Shown here in pieces: positions 35,769-44,594 of a stretch of DNA of 64,000 nt. The notes below the pieces were generated by a model. The model made no database searches, was not told where the DNA came from, and saw nothing but the letters and a program-made list of their open reading frames with translations. Within the stretch, counting starts at the first letter, position 1. The number at the start of each line of letters is the position of its first letter. This stretch comes from Bacteroidales bacterium (GTDB taxonomy: Bacteria > Bacteroidota > Bacteroidia > Bacteroidales > UBA3824): the NCBI GenBank assembly GCA_017544805.1, contig JAFYDK010000116.1:22946-86945 (forward strand). The letters are read 5' to 3'. The position numbers and the translations under genes were made by a program.

Positions 35769-38330
35769 TTAAAAATCCGTTTTAACCATATTAAAATCAG
35801 TTAAAGTGTTGTCCTGCGCCCATTGAGCAACACAACCCGCAATTCCTGAAGTAGGATTTTGCGTACATGAGTAAGTGCACGGGTCATAAAAACGAGTTTC
35901 TTTGTCATTAACGGCGTTTTGCTTTTGATTCATCAAGAGTTTTCCGTCAGCAAAAGTAATTTCAAGCGGAGCTTTGAACTCGTTGCCGTCGCTTTCACGA
36001 TAAATAACCAGACCCGAACCGTCTTGTTTAATATCGAAATAAATATTAACTTCGATAGAATTGTTATCAGAATTAACAAGACTCGTTGTGGATTTCCATT
36101 TTCCGACAGCGAATTTAATATCCTTTGACCCGTCAGGAATATTCAAAAGCGAACCACCGTAAGGATTTTTCAATGCTTTTTCGATTTGAAGCAAAGGCCC
36201 GATTTGAGGCGTTGAATTAAGAGGTTTTGCAGTGTTAATAAGGGCTGCGATTATGTCCTTAGCTTTCATTTCGGGATATTTTGATTTCATAAGAGCAGCC
36301 GCACCAGCAACAATAGGACTTGCCATACTTGTTCCGTCCATAAATGCGAATTGATTTCCCGGAATACTAGAATAAATTTTAACGCCCGGTGCCGAAATAT
36401 TAGCGTATTTTCCGAAATTAGAAAAATCCGCTTTTACCTTTGCCGCCTTTTGATAAGCCGAAACAATAAGCGCTTTTTCACTTCTGGCAAAAGGGTCAAT
36501 TCCCGTTACGATATTCTGATTACCGGCTGCAATTACCAAAACGACATTTTCGTCTAAAGCAAACTCAAACAAATCGTTCCAAAAAATATTTTCGTCAGTG
36601 CAATAAGTTTCAGATAGTTCTAACTGTTGATTTTTCGGTAATGAAACAACATCATCATCGAAATAAGTTCCGATTGAAAGATTTACAATTGAGGCGTTAT
36701 GATGAATGGCATACAAGATTCCCGCCACAACGCTGATTGATTGCATATTACCTTTTGAATCAGCAATTTGGATAGGCATAAATTTGCATTTAGGAGCAAT
36801 ACCGCAAAGTCCCTTTGAATTTTCAGAATTACCCAAAGCAGTTGCAGCAACGTGCGTACCGTGGTCGTTGCCTTCGCCACCGCAAAGTCCGACGCTTTTT
36901 TCTCCGGTCGTAACATTATAAGGATTAACGATTTTGCCTTGAAACTCAGGGTGCGAAAGGTCAAAACCATTGTCAGCAATAGCCACAATAACGGATGAAT
37001 CTCCTTCAGAAATGTCCCAAGCGTTATAAGCCTCAACCTCGTTAAAATACCAAGACTTCACTTGATTCTTAAAATCAGGATCTTGCGGACGGGTTTTGCC
37101 ATTTTCAAAAATAGCGTTGGAAAAGGCAAGTTTCACATTTGTAAATTTCTTTAAAGTTTCAATCCATTGCTTAAATTCGCCTTCTGGAGTCTGAACCTGC
37201 ATTAAATTTATAACGGTGTCGTAATAAACAATTTTAAGATTTTCACCGTAAGCCTGATGAAGACTGATTGCAAAATCCTCCAAATTTACACCCTTTGCGA
37301 TCGCAATATTAACCTTGTCAGAAAAAATTTTTCTCTTTCCAGGGTCTTCCGGGTCGGTAATAATTTTTGACTCATCAACCGGCGGAATAACATTAGGATC
37401 CTCGGGCAAAATTTCATGAATTATCTCATCACGTTTCTGTTTGTCGTCACCGCTGATAATTCCTTGTTTGTTGTCACCACCGCCGATGATTTCTTGTTTG
37501 TTTCCATCCGACTTATTATCAATAATTTTGGTGTCATTACCGGAACAATTTCTTAAAAAAAACAAAATCAAAAACATCACCAACGCTCCAAGCAAAAACC
37601 AAAGCCATGAAGGTAAACCTTTCTTACTACCGCTTTCCTTATTCGGCGGCTCGTCTTTAGGCGGTGGCGGTGTTTGAGAAGAAACAACTATCGAAGTTTC
37701 CTTTTCAGGCGGTACAGTATTATTTTCTGAAGAATTCTCCGAGAAAGTTTTACCACTGTCAGAAGTCTGATTTTCATTTTTTTCATCAGTTGTATCTTCC
37801 ATTTTTTCAGGCTGTTGAGGCGCATCAGTTAAAGTTATTAACGGAGCAATAGGTTTTTGAATTTTGGTTTCGAGTTTAAAATTCTCCTTAAAACTTTTTT
37901 CAGAAGTACAACCCCAAGCCACAAGGACAATTTTTGTGTCCTCAACAATAACATTTTCAAGACCGGGAACCTCAACGGCAAGTTCCAACAATTCGCCGAG
38001 TTCCTTTTGAACAGGGTCTTCCGAAAATTTCAATTTTAAGGCATAATCCTTAATTTTTGAAATCATCTCCTGAAGTTTTACACGTATAAACTCCTGTTTA
38101 TCAAGGTTTAATTTTGTAAACTCGACTCCCGAAGATATATAACCGCTAAGCCAATTCGCTTTAGAGGAATTAAGTAGCGGCTCGCTTAAAAATTCTGCAT
38201 ACTCAACGCCAAGACCGTCTTTCAAAACTTCATAAAGCATTGAATATCTGTCCGAAACAGGACGACCGTACCATATCACGGGACGGTAATCGGACATTTG
38301 TGCTGAATATATTACTTTTTTCGCAGTCAT
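35769..38330 (-). CDS. Membrane-tethered subtilisin-like serine protease with the shared N-terminal domain
   Basis: 853 residues, first gene of the operon. Shared domain at 1-155 (FLSEPLLNSSKANWLSGYIS; AVEVPGLENVIVED; LVAWG), an acidic Pro/Ser/Glu linker (about 165-235), a transmembrane helix at 240-260 after KKGLP, then an Asp/Lys-rich stalk. The S8 peptidase spans about 420-725 with an intact triad: Asp453 (IVAIADNGFDLSH), His490 (NDHGTHVAA), Ser668 (DGTSMASPIVAGAAAL), and oxyanion Asn604 (AAGN). A last beta domain (740-853) has several Cys and looks lipocalin-like. Positive charges before the helix suggest N-in topology, placing the protease outside the cytoplasm. Residues about 335-400 may be an inhibitor-like propeptide. 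Its targets are unknown. Confidence 0.82.
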   Translation of the reverse strand: MTAKKVIYSAQMSDYRPVIWYGRPVSDRYSMLYEVLKDGLGVEYAEFLSEPLLNSSKANWLSGYISSGVEFTKLNLDKQEFIRVKLQEMISKIKDYALKLKFSEDPVQKELGELLELAVEVPGLENVIVEDTKIVLVAWGCTSEKSFKENFKLETKIQKPIAPLITLTDAPQQPEKMEDTTDEKNENQTSDSGKTFSENSSENNTVPPEKETSIVVSSQTPPPPKDEPPNKESGSKKGLPSWLWFLLGALVMFLILFFLRNCSGNDTKIIDNKSDGNKQEIIGGGDNKQGIISGDDKQKRDEIIHEILPEDPNVIPPVDESKIITDPEDPGKRKIFSDKVNIAIAKGVNLEDFAISLHQAYGENLKIVYYDTVINLMQVQTPEGEFKQWIETLKKFTNVKLAFSNAIFENGKTRPQDPDFKNQVKSWYFNEVEAYNAWDISEGDSSVIVAIADNGFDLSHPEFQGKIVNPYNVTTGEKSVGLCGGEGNDHGTHVAATALGNSENSKGLCGIAPKCKFMPIQIADSKGNMQSISVVAGILYAIHHNASIVNLSIGTYFDDDVVSLPKNQQLELSETYCTDENIFWNDLFEFALDENVVLVIAAGNQNIVTGIDPFARSEKALIVSAYQKAAKVKADFSNFGKYANISAPGVKIYSSIPGNQFAFMDGTSMASPIVAGAAALMKSKYPEMKAKDIIAALINTAKPLNSTPQIGPLLQIEKALKNPYGGSLLNIPDGSKDIKFAVGKWKSTTSLVNSDNNSIEVNIYFDIKQDGSGLVIYRESDGNEFKAPLEITFADGKLLMNQKQNAVNDKETRFYDPCTYSCTQNPTSGIAGCVAQWAQDNTLTDFNMVKTDF

Positions 38331-38406
38331 AGGTTTCCAATAAAAAAAATACTGCGCTAATGTAATGCTAATTTTTGTTTTTATAAAATTTTTATGCGTA
38401 AAAAAA

Positions 38407-38438
38407 TTTGTTTGTTCGCATTTTATTTTCTAAATTTA
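38407..38438 (+). promoter_or_regulatory. Promoter for the PBP-SpoIIE gene
   Basis: TTTG at 38407-38410, 20-base spacer, TAAATTTA at 38431-38438 (one mismatch from TAnnTTTG), about 36 bases before the ATG at 38474. Confidence 0.5.
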
Positions 38439-38473
38439 CGTGCGCAAATAATCGAAAAACACGGTTCTAAAAT

Positions 38474-40486
38474 ATGTCAAGAAAGTCTGTCTATATTATA
38501 ATTACAGTTTTACTGATGCCGCTTTTTTTTGTCCTTAATGGATGCGAAGAAAAAGAGCCGCAGAAGAAATTTAAAATTGGTTTGTCCCAATGCGCCTTCG
38601 ATACGTTTTGGCGTTTACAGATGAACCGCAGTATTAGAGTAAACGCAGCCCTAAGAGGAAACATAGAGCTTATTATAACCGACGGAGAAAATTCTAATAG
38701 TAAACAAATAAAAGACATACAGGATCTCGTTTATAAAGAAAAAGTTGATTTACTGATGGTTTCGCCAAACGAAGCCGACTCGCTGACTGAAATAGTCTCA
38801 CAGATTTATCAAAGCGGAGTACCCGTTATTTTAATTGACAGAAAGACTGAAAGCAACGATTATACGTGTTTTATCGGAGCTGACAACTCTATCATAGGAG
38901 CTAAAGCCGCCGAATATTTGAACTTATTACATAACGGCAAAGGTCAAATACTTGAAATTCACGGACAAAAAGGCGCAACAGCCTCCATTGACAGAGGCAG
39001 AGGATTCAATCAAAACATTGATTCGGTAAAATTCAGACACATAGGCGATTTGTATTGCGAATGGAGTAAGAAAAAAGCAAGAGCAAAAGTAAAAGAATTT
39101 TGGCTCAGCGGCGGAAGATGCAATATTATTTACTCTCATAACGATGATATGGCAATCGGAGCATGGGAGGCTCTTGATAGTTTAGGCGTTAATACCGATT
39201 CCATTACCATTATCGGAACTGACGGTGCAGCAGGTGAATTCGGCGGAATCAAAGCCGTTGTTGACGGTAAATTAAATGCGACATTTCTCTATCCTGACGG
39301 CAACGAAGAGGCTATAAAAACTGCCGAAATGATTTTGAATCATCAACCCGTTAATAAAATTATTTCGCTCAACACTGTTCAAATAGACCGCAACAACGCG
39401 CCTGGACTTTACGGTCAGATGATGATGAGCAAAACACAAGAAGACAGAATTATCAATCAAAGTAATACGCTCAATGTTCTTAATGCGACCTTAACAAGCA
39501 AAACCAGAACGATATACGGAATGGTTATCGGATTAGTTTTAGTCGTTTTGTTGTTGCTGACGGTCATTCACTTTTTGTTCAAAACCAAAAGACAGACAGG
39601 AATGTTGAACGAAAAAAATGCGGAAATCAACGCTCAAAAAGAAGAACTTGAGTCGCAAGCCTCGCATTTAACACAAATCAACGAACAATTAAGAATAAGC
39701 AAAGAAGTAACTTTGGGTTCGATAAGGTACGCTCAAACAATTCAGAAGGCAGCTTTGCCATTGGAACAGGATTTGAACAATTATTTCAACGCCTTTATAA
39801 TATACCGTCCGAAAGATATTGTTTCCGGAGATTTTTATTGGTACGGACAAAAAATAACTTCAGAAAAAGAAACTTTCATTTACGGTGTTATAGATTGTAC
39901 AGGACATGGCGTACCGGGAGCATTTATGAGTCTGATAGGAATCAATCTGCTTGACCAAATCGTTAAACAAAGAAAAATCACTTCGCCGGCAGAAATTCTT
40001 GAAGAATTGAACAAAGCCATCAGAAGTTCGCTCAGACAGCACGAAACCGAAAGCAACGACGGCATGGAGGCTTCAATTTGCAAAATAGAAAAGACAACTG
40101 CTGACAAAAAATACCTCCTCACATACGAGGGAGCTAAATTTCCGGTTTATCATTACATAAAAGAGGAAAACAGAATAGAAACTTATAAAACAGCCCGCAG
40201 AGAAGTTGGCGGAAAGTTCAGAAACATAGAGTCTACCGTAAAATTTGAAGACCATGAAATCGAAATCCATAAAGGCGACAGAATTTATATGGCCTCTGAC
40301 GGTATAGGCGATCAAAACAATTACGAACGCAAACGCTATAGCACCAAAAGACTTGTAGCTGTACTTCAAGACTCAGTAAACCTTGAAATGTCAAGACAAA
40401 GAGATTACATTTGGAGCGATTTGGAGGCTTTCAAAGGTGTATGCAGTCAAAGAGATGACATCACGGTCATGGGCATTGAAATTTAA
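38474..40486 (+). CDS. Periplasmic sugar-binding-protein domain fused to a SpoIIE phosphatase
   Basis: 670 residues. The start carries a lipobox-like LNGC at about 22-25 (MSRKSVYIIITVLLMPLFFV before it). A type-1 periplasmic binding protein domain spans about 35-310 (KIGLSQCAFDTFWRLQM; DLLMVSPNEADSLTEI; GVPVILIDRKTES; YSHNDDMAIGAWEAL; GTDGAAGEF), followed by a transmembrane helix (about 348-370), a coiled coil (about 380-415), and a SpoIIE/PP2C phosphatase (about 415-668) with IVSGDFYWYG, DCTGHGVPGAFMSLIG, NDGMEA, SDGIGDQ and QRDDITVMGIEI intact. Sugar-sensing by this domain normally feeds histidine kinases in Bacteroidetes; here it should control a phosphatase. Ligand and target unknown. Confidence 0.88.
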   Translation: MSRKSVYIIITVLLMPLFFVLNGCEEKEPQKKFKIGLSQCAFDTFWRLQMNRSIRVNAALRGNIELIITDGENSNSKQIKDIQDLVYKEKVDLLMVSPNEADSLTEIVSQIYQSGVPVILIDRKTESNDYTCFIGADNSIIGAKAAEYLNLLHNGKGQILEIHGQKGATASIDRGRGFNQNIDSVKFRHIGDLYCEWSKKKARAKVKEFWLSGGRCNIIYSHNDDMAIGAWEALDSLGVNTDSITIIGTDGAAGEFGGIKAVVDGKLNATFLYPDGNEEAIKTAEMILNHQPVNKIISLNTVQIDRNNAPGLYGQMMMSKTQEDRIINQSNTLNVLNATLTSKTRTIYGMVIGLVLVVLLLLTVIHFLFKTKRQTGMLNEKNAEINAQKEELESQASHLTQINEQLRISKEVTLGSIRYAQTIQKAALPLEQDLNNYFNAFIIYRPKDIVSGDFYWYGQKITSEKETFIYGVIDCTGHGVPGAFMSLIGINLLDQIVKQRKITSPAEILEELNKAIRSSLRQHETESNDGMEASICKIEKTTADKKYLLTYEGAKFPVYHYIKEENRIETYKTARREVGGKFRNIESTVKFEDHEIEIHKGDRIYMASDGIGDQNNYERKRYSTKRLVAVLQDSVNLEMSRQRDYIWSDLEAFKGVCSQRDDITVMGIEI

Positions 40487-40584
40487 AAAAAAAGATTCAC
40501 ATATTGGAAAAAATAATTTAGTTTTTTAACAATCACCTTTTTATATTTTTTTATAATAGATAAATTTAGTTTTGTTTTAGAAAA

Positions 40585-40614
40585 AGAAAGCCGCCCCAAT
40601 TGGGACGGCTTTTT
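40585..40614. terminator. Bidirectional terminator between convergent genes
   Basis: AAAGCCG-C-CCC, loop AATT, GGG-A-CGGCTTT, with T on the plus strand and T-rich sequence on the minus strand. It serves the SpoIIE fusion and the convergent sensor gene. Confidence 0.8.
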
Positions 40615-40665
40615 ATAATTTAATCAAATTTTCTTATAGTTAGTCATTAATAAAAAATTCTGGTT

Positions 40666-43440
40666 TTATGCCAAACCGTTAGATTTAAAGATCTTAACGA
40701 AATCCTCATCTAACATTGACTTGTAAGAAGACATCCATGATTTCATGAAAATAAATATCTTAATCAACGATATTGACTCACCCTCGGCAAAGTTAGCTCT
40801 ATTAGCCTGCAAAGTTCCGAGGAATTGATCATGAGTATATTTGAACTCATCATAATGAGGATAATTGAAATCTTTCAAATACTTCTCTTCAAAACCGAAG
40901 TGATAACCAGAATAGTCAATCAACTCGTCCAAAGACTGCAATGCAATTTTTTGAGATGTTTTTCTCTTGAAATCACCGTAAAGTTTGTTAATAGCCTCAA
41001 ACCATTTTTTGGTCTGCATATCAATAATATTAAGACCAATACGATAATCTTCAAAATAGAATAAGGTGTATTCCTGATCGAGTCCCGGAAGTTCAATTTT
41101 ATTTTTAACCAAAAGATCTTCGTAAATTTCGGTTTTGTTTTCAAGTTCAAACTTAGCGGTAAGCATTTCCTCTTCGTAAGACCTTGATTTTGCCCTTTCA
41201 TCGGAAAGTTTCGACAAGTCGTTGAGAACCAACGCATAAATAACTTTTGTATTGAAAATATTCGCAGTTACCGAGAGCCAGAACAAAAGCGGTTTACCTT
41301 CCTTAGAATAAACCTTCACTTCACGACCCTTAGTATTAACAATATTTCCAAATTCGGCTTGAAGTGCTTTTGCCATTTCAGTTTCACCCGATTTAAAGTC
41401 CAAAACGTTATAAACGCTACGACCCAAAACCTCAGCCGATTTATAACCCAAAAGACTGACAAACAAGTCATTAACATACAAAATATTACCATCGTCAGTC
41501 GTTGTGATTATAGCCGCTGAAATTATACCGTAAAGATTGTTTTCAAAATTTTCTCTTTCTTTAACCAACTGATTAGCAGCAGCATATTTATTTTTCAACT
41601 GTTCGATTTCAGTATCCTGAAGAGTTGTTTGTTGTTCGAGCGTGCGGTTGATAGCCTCCATTTCCTTGAGTTCACGATAGAAATCGTCCTCACGCTTCAT
41701 ACTTTCCTCTTGAGTTGCTTCCATCTCCTCGATAGTCTGTCTCATCTCCTCCTCTTGATCTTTCATCGCTTGAGTCTTAGAATTTGACTGTTCAAGAAGT
41801 TCAGCTGTACGAGTGTTAATACGTGCAGTAGAAAGTGTTGCGGCAATAGATTCGGCAATTTTTTCAACCAATTCGATTTCAAAATCCTTCATCTCATTGA
41901 AAGATGCCAACTCTATAACGCCAAGAATGTCGTTTTCGATTTTCAACGGAACTATCAACAAAGATTTCGGATTAGCAGAACCGATACCTGATTCGATTTC
42001 TATGTAATCGTCCGGAATATCCGTTAAATAAATAGTGTATTTCTCTTGAGCACAAGCTCCAACAAGTCCCTCACCGATATGAATTTTCTTTTTGATGAAC
42101 TTTTTACGGTTGTAAGCGTATGCCGAAAGCAATTCAAGATAAACATCGTTCGGGTCTTGATCCTGATAGAAAAAAATTCCGCCTTGATTAGCCTTAACGT
42201 ATTTAACAAGATTAACCATAATATCGTCGGAAAGTTCTTTAATGTCATCAGTGTGATGACGCAAAATTTCAGCAAACAATGCCTGACCTTCCGTCGTCCA
42301 ATTTCGTTGAATATCCTCTGATTTACGTTTGTCTTCTTCCTTCTGAGCGTTTTGAAGTGATTTACGCATATTAAGAAGTGAGTTACCCAAAACGTCCTTG
42401 TCGGAAAGCGGTTGATAATTAGAACTAAAATCGCCTTGTCCGATAGCGTGGGCAAATTCCGAAGTTTTTTGAAGACCGATTGTTAATTGTTCGATTGAAT
42501 AAGCCGTCTGACCGACTTCATCGTTATAAACCTCCTCCTTGAACTCAGGAAGTTCACCTTCTGAAAGACGTTTGGCATATTTCATCAATTTTTCAAGAGG
42601 TTTTACGATAAGTCCCGAAATGTACAAAGCAAGTATCATCGAAACCGCAATGCCCAAAAGAAGGAATATAACCAAAGTTTTTATATTTGATTCACCAACG
42701 GCTGAGGAAGATTCCATTGCTGAATTTATAATGCCGTTAGATTTTAGCTCAATCATCGTAAGGACTTTGTCAATCTGAGCTACGGTACGAGTTACACTTT
42801 GATAATGTTTTGACTGTTCGCCCATGACCTCTGCCAAATAAGCTTGAGTAGCCTCCTCAACGGAAGTTTCACCGCCCGTACCTTTTATAACAAGATGTCC
42901 CAAAGAATCCAACATTTCCATCCTCTCCTTAGAAGCCTCTTCCCTGTTTTTGTTTTTTTGAAGCATGACACTTCTTAAATCACCGGGATTCAAAATCATT
43001 CGCGCATTTACATGAATCTGGTGATAAGAGGCACAAATCGTTGAATTATACATTTTTTTAACGGAATTGAGCGAATCCCTGAAATCATGCCTCATCAGAG
43101 GATCAATATTAGGATTTGAAGTAATAGTTGCAACATCATTGAAAATGCCGGCTAATTTTTCTACAAATTCAACATGCTCCTTGTGAAGAGCTTTCAATTC
43201 CTTGTCGTTTTTGGCAAAACTGAAATTTCTAAGTACAAGCATATCTTTAGTAACAAGATATTTTACCTGAGCAGCCGTAGAATTCATATCTTTGGCAAAG
43301 GTAATAATCTCGTTGCTACGATTGACCTCCTGAATCGCATTATACTGGTAAATGCCTAATACAAAGAATATTGCGGTAACAACAAAAAAGCCTAAAAGCA
43401 ATTTGCTGCGTATACTCAAATTATTTATTAAATCTCTCAT
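40666..43440 (-). CDS. HAMP-GAF-PAS membrane sensor ending in a degenerate hemerythrin domain
   Basis: 924 residues. Transmembrane helices at about 13-31 and 268-290 bracket a helical periplasmic sensor; HAMP follows (LIVKPLEKLMKYAKRLSEGE), then GAF (about 395-545; GEGLVGACAQEKYTIYLTD, SLLIVPLKIENDILGVIELA), a Glu-rich coiled coil (about 555-650), PAS (about 655-765; GYKSAEVLGRSVYNVL), and a C-terminal hemerythrin-like domain (791-924). Compared with the seven canonical iron ligands, His847, Glu851, His870 and Asp911 are kept, but Thr810, Phe866 and Tyr906 replace three histidines, with exact spacing, so a normal di-iron site is not expected. No kinase, cyclase, methyl-accepting or phosphatase output domain is present. 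Confidence 0.85.
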   Translation of the reverse strand: MRDLINNLSIRSKLLLGFFVVTAIFFVLGIYQYNAIQEVNRSNEIITFAKDMNSTAAQVKYLVTKDMLVLRNFSFAKNDKELKALHKEHVEFVEKLAGIFNDVATITSNPNIDPLMRHDFRDSLNSVKKMYNSTICASYHQIHVNARMILNPGDLRSVMLQKNKNREEASKERMEMLDSLGHLVIKGTGGETSVEEATQAYLAEVMGEQSKHYQSVTRTVAQIDKVLTMIELKSNGIINSAMESSSAVGESNIKTLVIFLLLGIAVSMILALYISGLIVKPLEKLMKYAKRLSEGELPEFKEEVYNDEVGQTAYSIEQLTIGLQKTSEFAHAIGQGDFSSNYQPLSDKDVLGNSLLNMRKSLQNAQKEEDKRKSEDIQRNWTTEGQALFAEILRHHTDDIKELSDDIMVNLVKYVKANQGGIFFYQDQDPNDVYLELLSAYAYNRKKFIKKKIHIGEGLVGACAQEKYTIYLTDIPDDYIEIESGIGSANPKSLLIVPLKIENDILGVIELASFNEMKDFEIELVEKIAESIAATLSTARINTRTAELLEQSNSKTQAMKDQEEEMRQTIEEMEATQEESMKREDDFYRELKEMEAINRTLEQQTTLQDTEIEQLKNKYAAANQLVKERENFENNLYGIISAAIITTTDDGNILYVNDLFVSLLGYKSAEVLGRSVYNVLDFKSGETEMAKALQAEFGNIVNTKGREVKVYSKEGKPLLFWLSVTANIFNTKVIYALVLNDLSKLSDERAKSRSYEEEMLTAKFELENKTEIYEDLLVKNKIELPGLDQEYTLFYFEDYRIGLNIIDMQTKKWFEAINKLYGDFKRKTSQKIALQSLDELIDYSGYHFGFEEKYLKDFNYPHYDEFKYTHDQFLGTLQANRANFAEGESISLIKIFIFMKSWMSSYKSMLDEDFVKIFKSNGLA

Positions 43441-43558
43441 GTCAAAATCCGATTTTCAAGCCGTTAAAATTAAAAAATGTTTTTTGTTTTTCCAAAATTT
43501 TTATAAATATTTTTTCAACAAACAATGTACCGCTTTATAATATTTAGAGGCATTTTTT

Positions 43559-44515
43559 TTAAAAAACCGCTTTCGCCACTTCCCTGACGTTTTCCGTTCG
43601 GCCGACACTGAAATAATGTACGCACGGAACTTTGTGTGCAATCAGTTCCTTTGACTGCTGAATCGTCCATTCAATACCGATTTTGTAAATTTCAGAATCA
43701 TCTTTCGCTTTAAGACATGCCGAAACCAAATCCGAAGGCAAATCAATATTAAAAACCTGCGGAATCGTTTGAATATCACGAAGTTTGCCAATTGGCTTTA
43801 TTGCCGGAATTATCGGACAAGTAATGCCTGCTTCACGACAGCGTTTCTCCCATGAGAAAAATTTCTCGTTATCGAAAAACATTTGTGTTACAATATATTG
43901 CGCACCGGCATCTACTTTTTGCTTTAAGTATTTCATATCATAATCATCATTCGGTGCTTCAATATGTTTTTCGGGATAACCAGCAACTCCGATAGAAAAA
44001 TTCATACGGTCGTTGTTTTTCAAATTCTTGTCTAAATAAATACCGTTATTCAAATCAATTATTTGCTTTACCAACGAATCGGTATGAGAATGTCCGTTTT
44101 TTTCCGCAACAAAATAGCGGCTGCCTTTAGGAGCATCACCTCTTAACGCCAAAATATTTTCAATGCCCAAAAAGTTCAAATCAATAAGCGTATTTTCGAT
44201 GTCCTGTTTTGACATTCCGCCGCATATAAGGTGAGGAACGGTTTCGATGTCATGATAACGGTTTTTGATAGCCGCTGCCAAAGCAACCGTCCCCGGATGT
44301 TTCCTTACAAGTGATTTTGTAATTACACCTTTGCCGTCCTCAGAATAAACGATTTCGTCCTGATGATAAGTTATGTTGATATTCAACGGATTAAACTCCA
44401 CCAAGAGGTCAAGTTTTTCATAAAGTTTCTTTATGTCGTTACCTTTCAAAGGCGGAACGATTTCAAAAGAAAAAAGCGTTTTGTCTGTTGCTTTAAGTTT
44501 CTCTGCTATTTTCAT
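43559..44515 (-). CDS. metF: 5,10-methylenetetrahydrofolate reductase
   Basis: 318 residues. FSFEIVPPLKGNDIKKLYE at the start, NINITYHQDE, TVPHLICGGMSKQDIENTL, ILALRGDAPKGS and FFDNEKFFSWEKRCREAGI are the MetF motifs of the FAD TIM barrel, and PIIPAIKPIGKLRDIQTIPQ (20 residues) closes the folate site. It reduces methylenetetrahydrofolate to methyltetrahydrofolate for methionine synthesis. No other methionine gene is adjacent. Confidence 0.95.
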   Translation of the reverse strand: MKIAEKLKATDKTLFSFEIVPPLKGNDIKKLYEKLDLLVEFNPLNINITYHQDEIVYSEDGKGVITKSLVRKHPGTVALAAAIKNRYHDIETVPHLICGGMSKQDIENTLIDLNFLGIENILALRGDAPKGSRYFVAEKNGHSHTDSLVKQIIDLNNGIYLDKNLKNNDRMNFSIGVAGYPEKHIEAPNDDYDMKYLKQKVDAGAQYIVTQMFFDNEKFFSWEKRCREAGITCPIIPAIKPIGKLRDIQTIPQVFNIDLPSDLVSACLKAKDDSEIYKIGIEWTIQQSKELIAHKVPCVHYFSVGRTENVREVAKAVF

Positions 44516-44594
44516 ATAGTACTTCTTTTAAAATTTTTAAGAACAAAGGTGTAATTTTTTTTTCACTTAAAAAAAATATTTCTTAACTCCAAAA

